Source of the DNA: Candidatus Gastranaerophilales bacterium
GTDB lineage: Bacteria > Cyanobacteriota > Vampirovibrionia > Gastranaerophilales > Gastranaerophilaceae
Direction: 5' to 3'
DNA: 35,367 bases
Assembly: GCA_944322975.1 (NCBI GenBank)
Contig: CALUQS010000023.1
Coordinates: 1 to 35,367, forward strand
The notes beneath the pieces were generated by a model. The model saw nothing but the letters and a program-made list of their open reading frames with translations. It was not told where the DNA came from and ran no database searches. Each line of letters begins with the position of its first letter. Positions within the stretch are counted from its first letter, which is position 1. The position numbers were made by a program, and so were the translations under genes. This document shows positions 33,169 through 35,367 of the stretch, in pieces.

Positions 33169-34551
33169 TTGTTCGAACGGTTTACAGAAAAGGCAATTAA
33201 CATTATTTCCACAGCACAAAAAGAAGCAGCAGATTCTCAAACATATAAAATTTACCCAGAACATATTCTTTTAGGAATACTGGAAACTAAAAACAATATA
33301 TGCTCGCGCCTTTTAACATACGGAGGAATGAATACTGATAAATTCCGTGAGCATGTGCAAACAAAATATAAAAACGTTTCACATGAATTTAAACACACAA
33401 ACATTGCCTTTAGTCTGGAATCACAAAAGATTATAAAACTTGCCTCTGAGCTTGCCGCAACACAAACAAAATCTTATATAAGACCGGAACACATTTTGCT
33501 GGCACTGATAATAACAGGTGAAAAAGCATGTTCAACAAACAAAGATGATTTTATCGAATATATTGCGGATATAAAAAAGCTTAAACAAACTTTACTGGCT
33601 CTTATTGCTAAAAAAGAAAAGAGAAACAGGCTTCATCCCGAACTTGAAAAAAAAGAACAAAAAACAGAATACTCTACTGTCCAATCAATTTTTAAAGAAG
33701 GTGATTCACAGACTATATTTGAACGTGCAGTGGCAAAGCTTACTGCCTCGCATTACGAAATACTCGGAACAGAACAAATTGTTCAAGCTATATTAGAAGA
33801 TTCTAACTCCGATATAACAAAGCTGCTTGCAGAATCCGGCATAAACCTTGATAACTACTGTTTAAAACTTCAAGAGGTTTCCTCGCGGCAGGCAGAGTTT
33901 GAAGAAAAACAAATAATATTTACACCAAATGCTTTTAAAACAATGCTTTTAGCCTTTGAAACAGCAAAAGAACTAGGGTCGGCAACCGTAAAACCTGAAC
34001 ATATAATACTTGGTGTTTTAAAAGCCAAAAGCGGTATTGCATACAATATTTTCAAAGAATTACACATATCAGACGATGAACTTGCTCACAAAATTATAAA
34101 ACCAATAGAAAAACAAATGCCGGAAACGCTTACAATACTGCGACTGGCTAAAAGAGAAGCCCAATCGATGAACAGAAATATTGTCGGCAGCGAGTTTATA
34201 CTGCTCGGCATACTTGGCGAAGGGGCGGGCATTGGGGCAAAAGTTCTTGCCAGACTAGGCATAACAATAAAAGATGCCCGTATTGAGGTAGAAAGAGCAC
34301 TCGGGTACGGAAATGCCTATTCATACGGCGAGATTGTTTTTTCTGATCGTGCAAAAAAAATTCTGGAACTGGCGTGGGAAAAAGCTAAAAAACAAAAAAA
34401 TACCAAAATTGAATCGGAAAACCTTCTGTGGGCAATTACCCAAACCCGTGATTCCATTGCAATGCAGGTGTTGTCTAATCTCGGGGTTGATGTTCTTGAA
34501 ATTAATCAGGGAATTTTAAAAGAACTCGAAAACCTTAAAAATTGTGATTAA
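33169..34551 (+). CDS. triple Clp_N (ClpC N-terminal-like) repeat protein lacking an ATPase
   Basis: A 460-residue protein made of six Clp_N half-repeats, i.e. three Clp_N domains: ~2-67 and 81-145, ~182-236 and 250-312, ~320-378 and 390-455. Each half contains an xEHILLG-type helix (YPEHILLGIL, RPEHILLAL, KPEHIILGV, GSEFILLGI, ESENLLWAI). The last domain closely resembles ClpC of cyanobacteria and plastids (GEGAGIGAKVL, GITIKDARIEVERALGYG, FSDRAKKILELAWEKAKK). There is no Walker A/B or AAA+ module. Clp_N domains bind adaptors and substrates, so this could be a ClpC adaptor, decoy or substrate receptor. Translation starts at a TTG (33169) with AAAGGG upstream; a TATAAT lies at 33115-33120. 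Confidence 0.88.
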   Translation: MFERFTEKAINIISTAQKEAADSQTYKIYPEHILLGILETKNNICSRLLTYGGMNTDKFREHVQTKYKNVSHEFKHTNIAFSLESQKIIKLASELAATQTKSYIRPEHILLALIITGEKACSTNKDDFIEYIADIKKLKQTLLALIAKKEKRNRLHPELEKKEQKTEYSTVQSIFKEGDSQTIFERAVAKLTASHYEILGTEQIVQAILEDSNSDITKLLAESGINLDNYCLKLQEVSSRQAEFEEKQIIFTPNAFKTMLLAFETAKELGSATVKPEHIILGVLKAKSGIAYNIFKELHISDDELAHKIIKPIEKQMPETLTILRLAKREAQSMNRNIVGSEFILLGILGEGAGIGAKVLARLGITIKDARIEVERALGYGNAYSYGEIVFSDRAKKILELAWEKAKKQKNTKIESENLLWAITQTRDSIAMQVLSNLGVDVLEINQGILKELENLKNCD

Positions 34552-34625
34552 ATAAACCTGCTCCACACTGCAGTGAACCGGCTAGGAAATTAATTTTGCT
34601 GGCTTAAGCAACTCGATTACAAAAA

Positions 34626-34652
34626 AGCCTGAAAATATTAAATTTTCAGGCT
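34626..34652 (-). terminator. intrinsic terminator of gap
   Basis: Stem AGCCTGAAAAT / ATTTTCAGGCT with a 5-nt loop, then six T on the minus strand, 28 bp beyond the gap stop codon. The plus-strand side has a poorer T tract but could also stop the Clp_N transcript. Confidence 0.8.
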
Positions 34653-34680
34653 CATTTTTGTAGTTTTGTTTATAAACTGA

Positions 34681-35367
<687 letters not shown>

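Overview
This window looks like a chromosomal segment of an AT-rich, anaerobic bacterium with a two-membrane envelope. My best guess is a gut-type non-photosynthetic cyanobacterial relative (Vampirovibrionia/Melainabacteria, order Gastranaerophilales). The evidence is a pyruvate:ferredoxin oxidoreductase (anaerobic metabolism), a Skp/OmpH-type periplasmic chaperone beside an SLH-domain secreted protein, a Clp_N-repeat protein whose last domain reads like cyanobacterial/plastid ClpC, and several small lineage-specific proteins. The assignment is inference. No rRNA or tRNA is visible, and I see no phage, IS element or CRISPR array.

Layout. 1-4.3 kb: 5' part of the nifJ gene (minus), an unknown Gly-rich hydrophobic protein, a 425-bp intergenic stretch with a candidate small RNA and terminator, then a GT4 glycosyltransferase divergent from a small XRE regulator across a repeat-rich operator. 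4.3-9.1 kb: housekeeping genes ychF, deoB and gatA, plus a secreted TPR/NHL protein. 9.2-12.3 kb: lineage-type unknowns, an asparaginase with a non-canonical start coupled to a MshEN-like (possible c-di-GMP receptor) gene, and an acidic protein. 12.3-15.7 kb: an RqcH/NFACT ribosome-quality-control protein and an SLH protein. 15.8-19.4 kb: an alpha/beta hydrolase, a DUF486 membrane protein, SIMPL and panE-like genes and a small unknown. 19.4-23.1 kb: a Skp-like chaperone, a putative mono-ADP-ribosyltransferase (the most unusual gene here), and a TPM / nucleotidyltransferase / LemA cluster. 23.1-27.9 kb: a formyltransferase and endonuclease IV pair, a DnaJ with a half zinc finger overlapping queE, then dapA. 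28-31.4 kb: a small unknown and alaS with a structured leader. 31.4-35.4 kb: the classical rpsF-ssb-rpsR operon, a small unknown, a triple Clp_N protein without ATPase, and the 3' part of gap.

Most genes are core housekeeping (translation, nucleotide and lysine metabolism, DNA repair, queuosine, protein quality control) in short operons separated by clear intrinsic terminators. The accessory interest lies in the ADP-ribosyltransferase, the ATPase-less Clp_N repeat protein, the MshEN/asparaginase coupling, the XRE/GT4 operator, and several leaderless or non-ATG starts.
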